A stretch of 64,000 nucleotides of DNA from Camarhynchus parvulus (Eukaryota > Chordata > Aves > Passeriformes > Thraupidae). The stretch covers positions 12,861,501-12,925,500 of the forward strand of contig NC_044590.1 of NCBI RefSeq assembly GCF_901933205.1, in the 5' to 3' direction. A program made the translations under genes and the position numbers. The notes under the pieces were generated by a model. It was given only the letters and a program-made list of their open reading frames with translations. It was not told the DNA's origin and did not search any database. Below are positions 1 to 10,645 of this stretch, one piece after another (the first letter of the stretch is position 1; each line of letters opens with the position of its first letter).

Positions 1-2035
1 ACCTCTCTAACACCTGTCTAACCCCCCCTGAAAGGGTTTGCTGCATCCCCAAGTTACTCTCATTTGAGGCTTCACACTTTCCTGTCTGCTGTTATTTCAC
101 ATTTCATTATCTCAGTGTTTCCAGACAAAAATAGTCCCACTCTGGCAAATCACAGGATATTTTTCCTCTGTTGCAAACAGATTGCTTCCCTGCCCCTCCT
201 CAGCATCCAGCCCTGGCTGCAGCAATATCCCTTTCATTAGGATGGATCAGGAGCATCCTGCATCCTCCATACCATTTTCCCCCCACCCCCAGATGCTGGG
301 ATTGATGTGGAAATTTCCATGAGTTCTGTTACCTGTCCTAACATAAAATACAGACACCTGTGGGTGCATTCCTAGGCTGTTTGTCACCTCCTGCTTCCCA
401 GCTGATGTGGAAGCTGTATGGAAAAGACAAATGGTATTTGCCAGTTAGGTCTACTAATTACAGGACGTGTTTTTGGGAGGAAAAAAAAATTGTTTTCACT
501 TGCAGTCTTTCCAATCTGTTTTGAATTAGGAGACACTTAGGATTAGAAAGTGTTTTCTCATTAGAACAAATGTCACAGATTTAAAAATCTCTTCATTTAA
601 ATTCCTCCTAATGTTCTTTGGCTTGAATGAGTGAGCTCTTAATGTCCATTTTAATTAAAGCATTTCTGTGGGATTTCTGCCTGGGCACCTAATGACAGCA
701 GGTCTCAGGGAAGTGGATGTGCTCTAGCTAAGAATGGGAACTCCTGGATGGCAACTGCAGCAGAAACTCTCCTTTTGGGGCTTTTTAGGGAAAAGTGCTA
801 AAGGACACACAAATTAAGATGTGCCTAAGAAACGATCCCACGCTTCCAGCGGGCAGAAATACCACATGGTTTGGGAGGCACTGGCTGGGTTTGCAAAAGG
901 ATTGATCTGAGTTTCCCAAGCCACTCTGAATTTTTTTGGTTCTGCTGCTGATCTCCTGCCATCAGCAGAGGCTCTGGCAGCCAGGCAGGAGTGCTAGGCT
1001 CAGCTGTAGCACCCTGTCCCTGCTGTCAGACCCCTCCTCACGTTTCTCCTCCCTGTTCAGGTGAAGGTTGGTCCGTCCCCACTCCCAGCAGCTCCCATGG
1101 GGCTGGATCCATTTGTCAATGCACACCCACAGGAGCTGCCAGTGAGCAGGGCTTTGTCAGCTTTCCCAGGTGAGAAATCCTTTGGCACACCAGGTTTCAC
1201 CAGGCAGGTGTCTGTCTGGCAGCACAGGAAGGCAGGAAGGTGCTGTGAAATAAAAGCATTGTTGGAGCACATCCACATCCCGCTCCTGGAGCATGGCAAA
1301 GGCAGTGGGAAGCATCCTGGTGGGGAATTGGATGATCCTGCTCCTCAGTGTTCTTTTCCAGCTGGGACAGCCCCCATTTCTCCCTTTTCCCTGGAGCAGC
1401 CTGGGATGAGGAGCTGGTCCCTGCCTGTGCCTCTCCACAGGACTGCCATCCCAGGGGGTCCAAGAGGAGAAGGACCTGAAGAGCCATCAGATAGTGGGAG
1501 CAGCACATGGACAGTTTCCCTACAGGCAGTGTAGGTGTTTAAAAAACCAACCACAGAGCCAGACCTGATTGATGGAAATCCCACAGCTGGGAAAAGGCAG
1601 GAACTTGCCTGGGCTCACCCCAGTGGTGCCTGGCTCCCTCCCTCCGTCCCTCCTCCAGTGACACATAAATCTGGAGACAGTTAATAATGAAAGGCTATTA
1701 AGATAAGATTTAGTCTTTATCGTTCTCGTGCTTCCTTCATTTGTCAGGCACTTGAACCAAGCAGAGCAAAGTCGATCTGGGAAATGCTGCTGATGCCCAG
1801 ACAGTGGCAGATTTCTTGGTGCTTGTGGCCAGGAACAACAACCAAGGGACAAGGAGCTACCTGGGCAGGTGTGGCCCTGTGTGATCAGTGTCCCTGCTCC
1901 TCTCCCTGGGGACACTCACTCAAAGCAGTCACCTTCACTGGGTAACTCATGATGTCACTGCTGGAGCTGGGCAGCATTTCTGGGCCAAAAAGTACCTTGG
2001 CAGACAAAGCGTTGTTTTGAGGAAGAAACTCATAA
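1..2035. other. Unique upstream flank, no gene recognised
   Basis: I recognise no repeat and no known protein here. The stretch around 400-700 is AT-rich with several TTAAT/TAATTA-type words. The rest is mixed-composition unique DNA. The only gene-like signal is the acceptor-frame-donor arrangement listed separately at 1061-1169. Other open frames overlap each other on both strands without codon-like structure. Confidence 0.5.
1061..1169 (+). other. Weak candidate exon (acceptor, open frame, donor)
   Basis: A pyrimidine-rich tract ending in CAG at 1060 is followed by 109 bases that stay open in one frame and end at CCCAG|GTGAGA (donor after 1169). The frame codes for about 36 residues rich in Pro, Ala and Ser, with no recognisable domain. 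Such arrangements also arise by chance in GC-rich DNA. It lies upstream of the CpG island, so it would belong to another transcript. This is a pattern match only. Confidence 0.15.
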
Positions 2036-2205
2036 AATTATGCAATGTCTTGTGTTGTAAGAGACCAAAATATCAGCTCATTCCAACCCCACCTTCCACT
2101 ATCCCAGACTGCTCCAAGCCCTCTCCAACCTGGCCTTGGAAACTTCCAGGGATGCAGGGGCAGCCACAGCTTCTCTGGACAACCTGTGCCAGTGCTGTTT
2201 AACCA
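2036..2205 (-). repeat. CR1 LINE 3' fragment
   Basis: The plus strand reads as the reverse complement of the CR1 3' end: a 'gagaccaaa...' start, the 'ccttccactatcccagactgctccaagccc' block (here slightly diverged), and the block from the gene's last 200 bases. It is 5'-truncated, as nearly all bird CR1 copies are, and diverged enough to be old. Confidence 0.8.
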
Positions 2206-2479
2206 CCACACTTCAGGCAAATTGGTTTCTTTTTAATGATCTTTGGAAGTAATAGTCTTTATTTGATCCCTCTTCCCCAACACATTAATTGTTCTTCTGC
2301 CTTTTCTGAGAGAATCCTCTTTGTGCTGCCTCCCATTCAGGGCCTGTGAGCTGCTGCACATCCTGTAAGGTGGAGGGAGTGCTTAGCAGCAAATCTTTGA
2401 TTTCCGCAATGTAATAGTAAGAAAAATGTAAGAAAATAAGCATAGGTTTTGTTTTCAGCACGTTTTCAGCTGCATGTAG

Positions 2480-2665
2480 TGTGCAGATCCTGGAAGAAAA
2501 GGATATACACAGGGCAGGGGGTACAACCCCAAGGCTGCCAGAGCTCCAGGAGCATTTGGACAACACTTTCATGCACAAGGTGGGATTGTTGGGTGTCCTG
2601 GATGATCCTGGGGGCTCCTTCCAGCTGAGGATTTTCTGATCCATCATTCTGTGACTCCTTGGCAG
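2480..2665 (+). repeat. CR1 LINE 3' fragment, CTGGGAGGGACCC-type subfamily
   Basis: It matches the same CR1 variant seen at 4268-4508, 29085-29325 and 34385-34622, which ends in words like 'gatcctgggggctcc' and 'gattctgtgact'. This copy is the most diverged of the four. It also contains an internal deviation around 2555-2590. Confidence 0.65.
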
Positions 2666-3747
2666 GAGTTCCTGTGGGCAGGAGCCTGATGGGAGATGTG
2701 CAGCCCTTCCTGAGACAACAACAGTATGGACACAGCCACCTGCAAGGCACCTGCTTTTTGAGATCATGTTCACTGAGTTTTCCCTCCTTTAACATCAAGT
2801 GGATGAGCTCCAGCTCCCCCCTTCCAACATCCTTTTATTGCTTTTAGACTGACTTTGAGATGGCGTGGAAAAAGAAATCTGAGAGAGGTGAGTTCCAAGG
2901 TCAGCGCTGCTCACCCGGCTCTGTCATCCCACTGAGCCCATAAATTGGTGTTAACACCTCCTGGAAAGAACAACAAATATAAAAGGAGAACCTGGCTCAG
3001 CCTGGGAAGCTGAGCCATTACAGGGGCAGCCACTGCAGAGCAGAGCCTGGCACGACAGCAAATCCAGCCCAACTCCAATGCCTGCTCAGCCCAGATGTGA
3101 TCCCAGCCCCTGGCTGCATCCTGGTCATCTCCCAGGACATGGAGAAAGCTGCCTTTTCAGGCAACTTATTTTTCTAAACATCACAAAGCACCTGGGTATT
3201 TCTTGCTCCTCTCCTATTAGAAATCTACTCTGGCAGAGTGCTCTTTTTTATTTTATTTTTTTTGCTTGTTCTTTAAACAGCTCCTTAGAATGGGGCTTTG
3301 TGGTGTGGAAAGCACAAATTAGTTCAGAGCCTTTCATTTGCACTCCCCACCCCTTCCACTTATGATTCCCTTCAGTGGGATTCACAGAATCTATTATTGC
3401 TGCTGCAGATTGGCCGTGGTGTGACTTTGGTGCAAATTCTTTCTATGTTGACACTGTTCCTTCATTGTTATTCTTTCTGTATGAGTGAAACAAAATGAAA
3501 AATTCATTAAAAACAGAGAAAAAAAATGAGGAAAGAAACCCACTGGTATTTCTCTATCTTCCAGCACAAAAATCAAATGTGGAAGATTGAAAACAGGGTG
3601 ATGGGAAGGGTGAGGGAGTTAAATGTCTGAAGGATCCAGCCACACACAGTGTCTAGGACAAACATGCCAATAAAAAGAATTAAAAGGACCTGTCATTTTC
3701 TAGGGTCCCACTATCCAATGAGGAGCCAGGGAAGGATCCCACAGGTG
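2666..3747. other. Unique DNA, no gene recognised
   Basis: Apart from the promoter-like block at 2947-2985, I see no repeat or gene. The 3' half (3240-3540) is T- and A-rich with short homopolymers. Confidence 0.4.
2947..2985 (+). promoter_or_regulatory. TATA-type promoter-like block with palindrome
   Basis: A perfect 12-bp palindrome, GGTGTTAACACC (2947-2958), is followed 20 bp later by the consensus TATA box TATAAAAG (2978-2985). A start site would fall near 3008-3012. The first ATG in a moderately long frame is at 3078 (95 codons, no recognised domain). The palindrome contains GTTAAC, a core shared by several homeodomain and T-box-like sites. This is sequence pattern only, and AT-rich DNA yields TATA words by chance. 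Confidence 0.25.
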
Positions 3748-3753
3748 GACTCA

Positions 3754-4152
3754 TGTTACTCTGATATTTTCTGAAAAATCTCTTTGCTAGGGTTTTGTTT
3801 TTTGTTTTTTTTTTTGGGGGAAGCTGAGAGGCTTCAGAAAAGAATGAAAACAATAATTATTTGATTGTTTGGGAATGTGGTTTGGAGGTCGTTCACCAAC
3901 AGGTGCTTCTTTGATTGGTTCCATGTGAATTGTTTTTAATTAATGACCAATCACCATCAGCTGTGTTGGACCCTGAGGAGTCAGTAATGAGCTTTCATTA
4001 TCATTCTTGTTTAGCCTTCTGAGGTATCCTTTCTATAATATAATATAATGATGATATGATATGATGATATGATATGATTGATATATCAGCGTTCTGAGAA
4101 TTTGGAGTCAAATTCTCATCTCACCTCATCCCGCAGACCTTACAACACCACA
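3754..4152 (+). mobile_element. Solo LTR, family A copy 1 (ERV, 6-bp target duplication)
   Basis: Begins TGTTAC and ends CACCACA, with the exact 6-bp duplication gactca at 3748-3753 and 4153-4158. Six-base duplications are typical of class II (ERVK-like) retroviruses. The LTR carries the family's 'gaccaatcac' CCAAT-type block near 3943. The segment where other copies have TATA and AATAAA is replaced by an ATGAT/ATATG-rich microsatellite (4035-4085), so no AATAAA remains. No internal retroviral sequence flanks it. Confidence 0.9.
4035..4086. repeat. ATATG/ATAAT-rich microsatellite inside LTR copy 1
   Basis: Interrupted pentamers (ATAAT, ATGAT, GATAT) occupy the part of the LTR that normally reads TTTAGTATAGTTTTAAT and carries the poly(A) signal. 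Compare the same position in copies at 31079 and 45153. Confidence 0.75.
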
Positions 4153-4267
4153 GACTCACTTTCTTTGGGATGTTTCAGCAGGCAGCACCGCCTCAGAGGA
4201 GCTCTGGGAGCTGCACCATGGCCCCAGGGAGCTCCCCAAGAAGGGGCTCTGCCCTCAGCCCTGCTCC

Positions 4268-4508
4268 CAGGGGATCACAGAGTCACAGAATGTCCTGAGC
4301 TGGGAGGGACCCCCAGGATCACCCAGGGCAGCCCCAGCCCTGCCCAGAACCCCCAACAGCCCCACCCTGGGCATCCCTGGCAGCTCCTGGAGCTCTGGCA
4401 GCCTCGGGGCCATGCCCATTCCCTGGGGAGCCTGGGCAGTGCCAGCACCTCTGGGGAAGAGCCTTTCCCTGGTATCCAGCCTGACCCTGCCTGGCACAGC
4501 TCCAGTTG
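4268..4508 (-). repeat. CR1 LINE 3' fragment, CTGGGAGGGACCC-type subfamily
   Basis: Starts with 'cacagaatgtcctgagctgggagggac' wording in reverse orientation and runs through 'ggtatccagcctgaccctgcc'. It is nearly identical to 34385-34622 (same strand) and 29085-29325 (opposite strand), which suggests a relatively recent CR1 subfamily. A 248-codon open frame across 4078-4824 is a by-product of this repeat and the LTR. Confidence 0.85.
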
Positions 4509-4963
4509 TTCCCTGCTACGGTCACAGAGCAGAGATCAGAGCTGCCCTCGGGAGGAGCTGCAGCCCCTGATGAGGTCTGAGCTCAGCCTTCTCTGTCCCA
4601 GCTGGACAAACCAAGTGACCTCAGCAATCCCCAGATGGCCCCTCCAGGCTCTCCCAGCCTGGCAGGACCCCACATTCTCCCCTTTCCAGCTGGGCTGGCA
4701 CCTCCAGGCCCTACATGGCCCCAAGTCCCCACAGACATCACCTCTAGTGTGGCTTGTCCTGTTTCTCCAAGCAGGGAGGCAGAGACAGGAGGTGGCAGGC
4801 AGGGGACAAACTGAGGGAATCTGAGGCACAGCCAGACTCTGCTGGCAGTGGGACTCTGGGAACAGCTCCCCACCACATGGATGCTCTGTGGGCTCCCTGT
4901 GCCTCCTTCTCTGGTGATGGCACTCTGCCTGTGCACAGCCCCGTGCTGGCTTCTTGCAGGGCC

Positions 4964-5381
4964 TGTTGTATTTTCAGGGCTCCCAGACAAAGGAAGGAAT
5001 GATGCATCTGACTCCATGTTCTCAGAAGGCTAATTTATTACTTTATAATGCTATATTATATAAAAGAATACTATGCTAAACTATACTAAAGAATATAGAA
5101 AGGATACAGACAGAAGGCTAAAAGATACTAATGAAAACTCGTGACTCCTTCTAGAGCCTAGACACAGCTTGGCCCTGATTGGCCATTAAGTCAAAACAAT
5201 TCACATGAATCTAATGAAACAACCACCTGTTGGTAAACAATGTCCAAACACATTCCAAAGCAGCAAAACACAGGAGAAGCAAATCAGATAATTATTGTTT
5301 TCCTTTTTCTCCGAGGCTTCTCAGCTTCCCAGGAACAAAATCCTGGGCAAAGAGATTTTTCCAGAAAATTTGATGGTGACA
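4964..5381 (-). mobile_element. Solo LTR, family A copy 2
   Basis: Plus strand starts TGTTGT and ends GGTGACA. The flanks agggcc (4958-4963) and agagcc (5382-5387) match at 5 of 6 bases, an aged target duplication. The reverse-complement poly(A) signal TTTATT is at 5034-5039. It faces copy 1 across 811 bp, forming an inverted LTR pair. Confidence 0.85.
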
Positions 5382-5387
5382 AGAGCC

Positions 5388-6896
5388 TTCTGAATTTCCC
5401 AGTTTACAGCCTCAAGGACACCCATTCAGGACTGGAAGGATAGATCCTTAGGGAAGGCACAGCCAGAGGAGCTTGGCCATGCCCTGGAGCTCCTCCTCAC
5501 CAGTGGGACCTCAGCACAATTGCTCTGTGGTTCCTCAGCCTCAGAGCAGCGTGTGACTGCTCAGGGCAGACCAAGGGACTTGGATCAGCAGATCCTCAGC
5601 TCTGCAGGCTGGAGGTCCCTGTCCACTTCTCCCTGGGATAAGGCTGGTAAGGAGCATCTTCTGTGGTTCCTCACATGGAAACCCACAGCAGCCCTGCGCC
5701 TTGGTGTGGTCTCCTCCTGGCATACCAAGTGAGCACCTCCCAGTGCAGGTGGCTTTGTAAGGGCTGGATGAGCCCTGGGCTCCAGGGAGATTAGGGATGG
5801 GTTGGGCTCCACCTGGGTGGCAGTTACAAGGGGCAAGACCCCTCAGGGGTCTTTGATGGGCCATGCCCTAATAGCCACAGCAATGACCTGAGAAATGCAC
5901 CCTCAAAATGAGACCCTCAATGTCACTTCCAACCTGAGCTCCCCTGGAATCTTGTGGCTCCCCAATCCTCTTCCCAAACCTGCTGCAGCTTTTTTATTCT
6001 CCTGACAGACTCTCACAGAAATCACGTCTTGATCTCCACAATCACCACTACATTATTATCCATCCCAGGAGGGGGACACCCCTGAAAAATAATCACTTAA
6101 ATATTTTTTTAAAATAAAAATGACAAAACATTTCCCAGGATCTCTGCTGAGGAATGTCACAGGGGAAGAAAAACTCTTTTTGTGATCAAGAGACTGAACT
6201 TCAAAACACCCAAACTGCACATCTCCACGGGGCACCTTTCTGCAGGGTTATTAATAAGAAATAATTGTTTTAAATGCAGAAAAGCCTGTGTACTTTCTAT
6301 TCCCTTCCAAAAGCCCTGCATCGCTTGTCCTTAATGAATAATGAAAGATGCTTTTGTATTGCTTCCCACCCATAGACTCTCAAGTGATTGTTAAGCAATA
6401 ATAAATAGGGCTCTAAAGAAATCAGGGCTTGATTAAAACTTAATTTTGGACTAATAAGAGAAGCACCTGCTGTTGCTCAAGTTTATAGACATTCTTGGGG
6501 CTTTGGTGGGTGGAGAATTTTGGTGAAAGCTCTGAATGTTCCAGCCCTGGGAAAATATCACTAAATGATTCTGAAATGTTGTTGTGTAGCTCCAAGGGAA
6601 TTAGAATTTGGAAGGAAAGCAGGAGATGCCATGGCCAGAACAGGTACTTTGGTGCCCTGATCACAGCCCTGCTGTGATGCCCTCTGTGATCTCACTCTCA
6701 GGGGGGATTTATCATGGAAAGCCAAACCCAAAGAGGACATTGTTCTTCGAGGAGAGAGGGACAGCAACATCCTGTGTCAGACTGGGGAATTGGGATTTCA
6801 TGGGAAAACAGTGCATTCCGCCAGGAAGCTGATGTGGCTTTCAGCCCTGCCAAGGGAAAGAACATGGTGCAGGTGAAAAACTGAAGTTTAGAAGGG
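5388..6896. other. Unique DNA with AT-rich, possibly constrained segment
   Basis: I recognise no repeats or genes. The portion 6240-6450 is AT-rich but not simple-sequence. It has several TTAAT, AATAATT and TAATGAATAAT words, the look of homeodomain-rich conserved noncoding DNA. This is an impression from composition; conservation was not measured. Confidence 0.35.
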
Positions 6897-7140
6897 ATAT
6901 CATGGAATAATGGGTTGGGTTGGAAGAGACCTTAAAGGCCATCTCATCCCACCCCCTGCATGGCAGGGACACCTTCCACTGTCCCAGGCTGCTCCAAGCC
7001 CTGTCCAGCCTGGCCTTGGGCACTGCCAGGGATCCAGGGGCAGCCCCAGCTGCTCTGGGCACCCTGTGCCAGGGCCTGCCCACCCTGCCAGGGAACAATT
7101 TCTTCCTGATATCCAATCTAATCCCTGCCCTCTGTCAGCC
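6897..7140 (-). repeat. CR1 LINE 3' fragment
   Basis: A well-preserved reversed 3' end, from 'tcatggaataatgggttggg' through 'ttcttcctgatatccaatcta'. The 3' terminal region that normally has short tandem octamers is reduced to one unit at 6897-6910. Confidence 0.9.
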
Positions 7141-7467
7141 ACGAGTTGCTCAAGAAAAATTAAGCTGAAAAAGCCAGTTAATTGCTCTCATTTGGGTTGG
7201 TAGGTACCAAGTTCTTGCCTCCAGCTCACAGCCAGAGACATCTTGATGTTGACAGGAGACTTCACCTTCACTGAGGGGTCTTTACCCAGCCTTCAGAGGT
7301 ACCTTCTGAGCACCTCAACACTCCCACCAGTCCCAACAGCAACCAGCACTGTGTCAGGTAGTTTTGTGTAACTGATCACTTAAATACCTCTATAATACTG
7401 TTGGGATCAGGGGGGAAAACTTGTGGGGGATTTGCCTTGATTGATTTGTGCTGTTGCACTATTCCAG

Positions 7468-7655
7468 GCATGTACCAGGAATAAATTTCTTCACTGAAAT
7501 TGTTATCCAGCCCTGGCACAGCTGCCCAGGGGGGTTTAAAAGCTGTGAAGATGTGGCACTTGGGGACATGGGTTAGTGGTGGGCTTGGCAGCGCTGGGCT
7601 AATGGTTGGACTTGACGGCGATTGTGATTTATGCCTCTCTGATGGCTCGCTCCTG
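7468..7655 (+). repeat. CR1 LINE 3' fragment, diverged
   Basis: Contains the forward CR1 words for 'aaatttcttcactgaaat', 'agctgcccagggggg', 'gatgtggcacttggggacatgggttagtgg' and 'ggttggacttga'. It belongs to the older CR1 type that also appears reversed at 18180-18450. It ends just before the CpG island. Confidence 0.75.
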
Positions 7656-7999
7656 CTGGTGAGCTCTTGCCCTTCCCTAGCATGCTGTTGAGAGCAGCTG
7701 CATGAAATGATTTGCATTGATGTCAGCCGAACCCCGCTGCCGTGAGCCGTGGAACCTGTGTGCCACCTCCAAGCGATGCTGTCCCTGCACAGCTCCGCCT
7801 GTGCCGGTCCCTCTAGCGCCGGGGCGCTCAGCCCGGCCTTCCACGCCTTTAGACAGCGGCGAAATGCCGGACGCTAATTTCGGTCAGGAAACATCATTTT
7901 CCCAGGGGAACCGCTTTCTTCCCGGTGAGTGCCAAGAGCAGGAGGACACAGAATGGAGCAGCCGAGCTGAGCATCGCGCTGTTATACCGAGAGGCTCTG

Positions 8000-8649
8000 G
8001 GGAAGAGCGGCGGGGCCGGAGCTCCGCGCTGGACCCGCGGCTCCGCTGCGCGCTCGGCGGGTGCGAACTTCGGCTGCGGCTCCGGTGAACCGGGTGTAGG
8101 CAAAGAGCGAGCGGTGCCGTTGGGAGCGGCTGCTCTGCAGCTCCAGGGCCGCGCTGCGGGGCCGGGACCGCGGACACCGAGAGCCCGGAGTGCAGCCGAA
8201 TCCCGCCGGGGCCGCTCCCTCACCGGGACCCGCCGCTCCCTCACGGGGACCCGCGCCCGGAGCAGCCCCGCGCGCCCGGCCCCGCCCGCGCCCGCCCCGC
8301 TCTGGACTCTTCCACCGCGCGGGCAGCGGAGCGGGAGGGAGCGGGCGGTGCGCGGCGAGCGGCGCTGCCCCGGGCCGTGCCCCGGCGGAGCGGCCCTGCC
8401 CGGCACAGCCCCGTGAGGGCGGATCGGTAGAGGCTGCGCCGCGGCAGCAGCGAGAGCGGGCGGTGGGCAGAGGGGTGTGCTCTCCGCGGCGTGTGGGTCC
8501 CCCCCGGCTGGGAGCCGTGGTACGGTCGGCGGGAAGGAGCCGCGGCGCGGGGCGGTGCGCGGCACTGAGCCGGCGGCTCCCGCGGGCGAGGCGGGACGGG
8601 CCGGGCCCTGCGTCCGCACGGCACCGACCTGCCCGGCACCGACTGCCCG
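8000..8649 (+). other. Candidate noncoding first exon ending at a strong donor
   Basis: On the plus strand the segment from about 7960 to 8745 has no ATG, and it ends at CCCG|GTGAGTG (donor after 8649), a near-consensus 5' splice site. This is what an untranslated first exon in a CpG island looks like. The start is not defined; 8000 is a placeholder inside the island. A second good donor, CCCG|GTGAGTG, lies after 7924 and could end an alternative first exon. Open frames of 160-280 codons on both strands here are artefacts of GC-rich DNA lacking stops. The gene cannot be named because no coding exon was found. Confidence 0.45.
8211..8252. repeat. 21-bp tandem duplication in the CpG island
   Basis: Two adjacent 21-base units (8211-8231, 8232-8252) differ at one position (CACCGGG versus CACGGGG). 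It probably arose by slippage. It also explains part of an Arg/Ser-rich shadow reading frame. Confidence 0.9.
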
Positions 8650-9225
8650 GTGAGTGCTGCCGCCCTTTTCCCCGGCTGCTGCGGGGAGCCGCTCCCGCCA
8701 GCCGGAGCGTGCGGTCCGTGCTGGGTCCCCTTGCACAGTGACTTAATGCTGCTTTGTATATATATATTTTTTTCCTTTTCAATCTTCACTTTCCCCATCG
8801 GTTTTCTTGTGTGTGGTTAGGTTTTTCCGCCCCTGATGCACGTTTTCCCCATTTTACGGGATGGGGGAGTGCCGCGCCTGGAAGCGGCTGCCGGGTGGGT
8901 CCGACCCCGCCGGGGTGGCGATGGCTCCGGGGCTGAGCCCTGCGCGGGTCCCGGGCGCTTGGCAGGGATGTCCGCGGTGTGACCGCACGGTCGCGGGGTA
9001 CTTCGTGCCTTCTGCAAACCGGAGATGCTCGGCTGCTCTGCCAGCGGGGCCTCGGGCGGCCGGGAGCGGCTTCGTAGCGAGAAAACCGGCGGAATATGGA
9101 GCCCGAGCGGCGCTGACCCGCGCCGCTCCCCGCGGGTCCGTGCGGAGCTCTGCGGGCTCCAGCGCAAGGTGCCGGCACCGCCGGAGCTCCTCTGTCGCGA
9201 TTATGTCGGGGCTGCTGGTGTCTGT

Positions 9226-9412
9226 CGGGAGTTGTATTTGGGAGCAGGCTCCTCAGGGAAGTGGTGGAGTCACCATCCTTTGGAATGTTAAAAATGAGCA
9301 GATGTGACACTTGGCCGTATGGTTTTAGTTGGCACAGGGCGACTCGGCCGGGGGTTGGAACCTGATGTTTTTTGAGGTCTTTTTCAACCTTAATGATTCT
9401 GTTGATTTGAGG
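9226..9412 (+). repeat. CR1 LINE 3' fragment abutting the CpG island
   Basis: Forward CR1 wording: 'gggaagtggtggagtcaccatcc', 'ttggaatgttaaaaa', 'ggttggaacctgatg', then 'gaggtctttttcaacc' and 'aatgattctgttgattt'. Moderately diverged. It marks where the CpG-rich sequence ends. Confidence 0.8.
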
Positions 9413-9659
9413 TGATGTATGAAACTCCGGCTCTTACTCCAGAGCAGCTTTGGTGAGTATGAAACAGTCAGATCTGGCCGTGCCTTTGGCAGGGTGTCTG
9501 GCAGCTGATTCCCTTTGGACAGCAGAGACACAAACTGCCGGGATGGACGGTGGGCTGGATGTGCACCTTTGTTTTCTGATTGTTTTCTCACTGCTCTTCT
9601 TGTTCCCGAAGAGCAAGAGCCCATCTGCAGGAACAGCCCATCGCAGTTGTACTGCAGTG

Positions 9660-9812
9660 TTTTACCACAGAATCCCAGAATTACTTAGGTTGGAAAAGCC
9701 CGCTAAGATCGAGTCCAGCACTGCCAAGCCCACCACTAAACTATGTCCCCAAGTGCCACTTCTACACTTTTTTTAAATGCCTCCAGGGATGGTGACTCCA
9801 CCACTTCTGAGT
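9660..9812 (-). repeat. CR1 LINE 3' fragment
   Basis: Reversed CR1 of the older type: 'cacagaatcccagaattac', 'ttaggttggaaaagccc', 'ccactaaactatgtcccc', then 'ctccagggatggtgactccacc'. Confidence 0.8.
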
Positions 9813-10334
9813 GTATTTCTCCCGTGGTTTTGGCACGGGGAAGGGCCGGGAACCAGCCCGTGCTGTGTGGCTCGGGGGCCTGCCCTCAGTGCAGTGGCTG
9901 CTCCAGCTCTTGAGGAGACTGAACTCAGTGGCATCACGGCTGGCTTGGGCCGACTTTCAGGGCCAGGAGAAAAGACCCTTTTATTTCCTACTGAGGAACC
10001 TGCTGTCCTTCCCCCAGCAGTAAATCCGTGTGGTGGCCGATGGCCGGTGCCAGCCCTGGCTGGGCAGGGAGGGACGGCAGTGGCAGCGCAGGTCGGACCC
10101 TGCTGCCGCCCTCCCCGAGCTGGCAGGGCCAGCCCCAGCCCTTGGCATTGGCCCTGGACCTCAGCGCCCCGGCTGAACCTGTTTTCCTTGGCTGTGTCAT
10201 CAGGCCAGCAGGGCTGGGCTGTGTCCCGGCCTCTCCGGACTGTCCCTGCTGCGGGAGGAGGACTGAGCTCTCCCACAGGTGCCTCCGCTCTGGGTCTCCC
10301 TTCAGCAGTGAAGTGCGAGGTGGCGCTTTCCCTT
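9813..10334. other. GC-rich unique DNA downstream of the island
   Basis: Moderately CpG-containing unique DNA, with overlapping open frames of 120-214 codons on both strands and no recognisable domain. Overlap on both strands and low-complexity content argue against coding. Confidence 0.35.
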
Positions 10335-10645
10335 TGCCCTGTCCTTTATTCTGCTGTTTGTTGGGATATGGGCTGTTTGCATTCTTGTAAAGGACAGGGA
10401 GGGAGCCTGGCTTCCAAGTGAGCTCCAGGATGCTCATTTTCCCCTGTATTCTGCTGTTTGTTGGGATTTAGGCTCTTTGCATTGTTCTAAAGGACAGGGA
10501 AGGAGCCTGGCTTCCAAGTGAGCTCCGGGATGCTCATTTTGCCCTGTCCTTTATTCTGCAGTTTGTTGGGATTTGGGCTCTCTGTGTTGTTCTTAAGGAC
10601 AGGGAGGGAGCCTGGCTTCCAGGTGAGCTCCGGGATGCAGGGATG
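10335..10645. repeat. Minisatellite, three units of 100-106 bp
   Basis: The phrase 'attctgctgtttgttggga' recurs starting near 10348, 10448 and (with one change) 10554. Each is followed by 'aaaggacaggga...ggagcctggcttcca' and 'gtgagctcc.ggatgc'. Unit spacing is 100 then 106 bp. Each unit carries a GTGAGCT word that resembles a splice donor and a TTTATT or close variant. Confidence 0.9.

Larger units (their letters stand above)
7730..9225 (+). promoter_or_regulatory. CpG island promoter
   Basis: About 1.5 kb is densely CpG-rich and strongly GC-rich, unlike the rest of the window, where CpG is sparse. It contains stacked GC boxes (CCCGCCC and CGCCCGCCCC words at 8280-8300, GGGGCGG near 8550). 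There is no TATA box within the core. An imperfect 21-bp tandem duplication (8211-8231 and 8232-8252, one mismatch) lies in the core. CpG islands of this size in vertebrates usually mark promoters of broadly expressed or developmental genes. Transcription direction is inferred as plus from the donor at 8650. Bidirectional use is possible. Confidence 0.85.

Noticed and set aside
4078..4824. 248-codon plus frame
   Set aside because: It starts inside LTR copy 1 and runs through an inverted CR1, so it is a repeat-derived shadow.
8747..8775. TATATATATATTTT as a TATA box for the CpG island
   Set aside because: It lies downstream of the donor inside the putative intron and is a simple AT repeat.
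7894..8798. Open frames of 163-280 codons on both strands
   Set aside because: They lie in the CpG island, where stop codons are rare. They overlap each other on both strands, are Arg/Ala/Pro/Gly-rich and have no domain.
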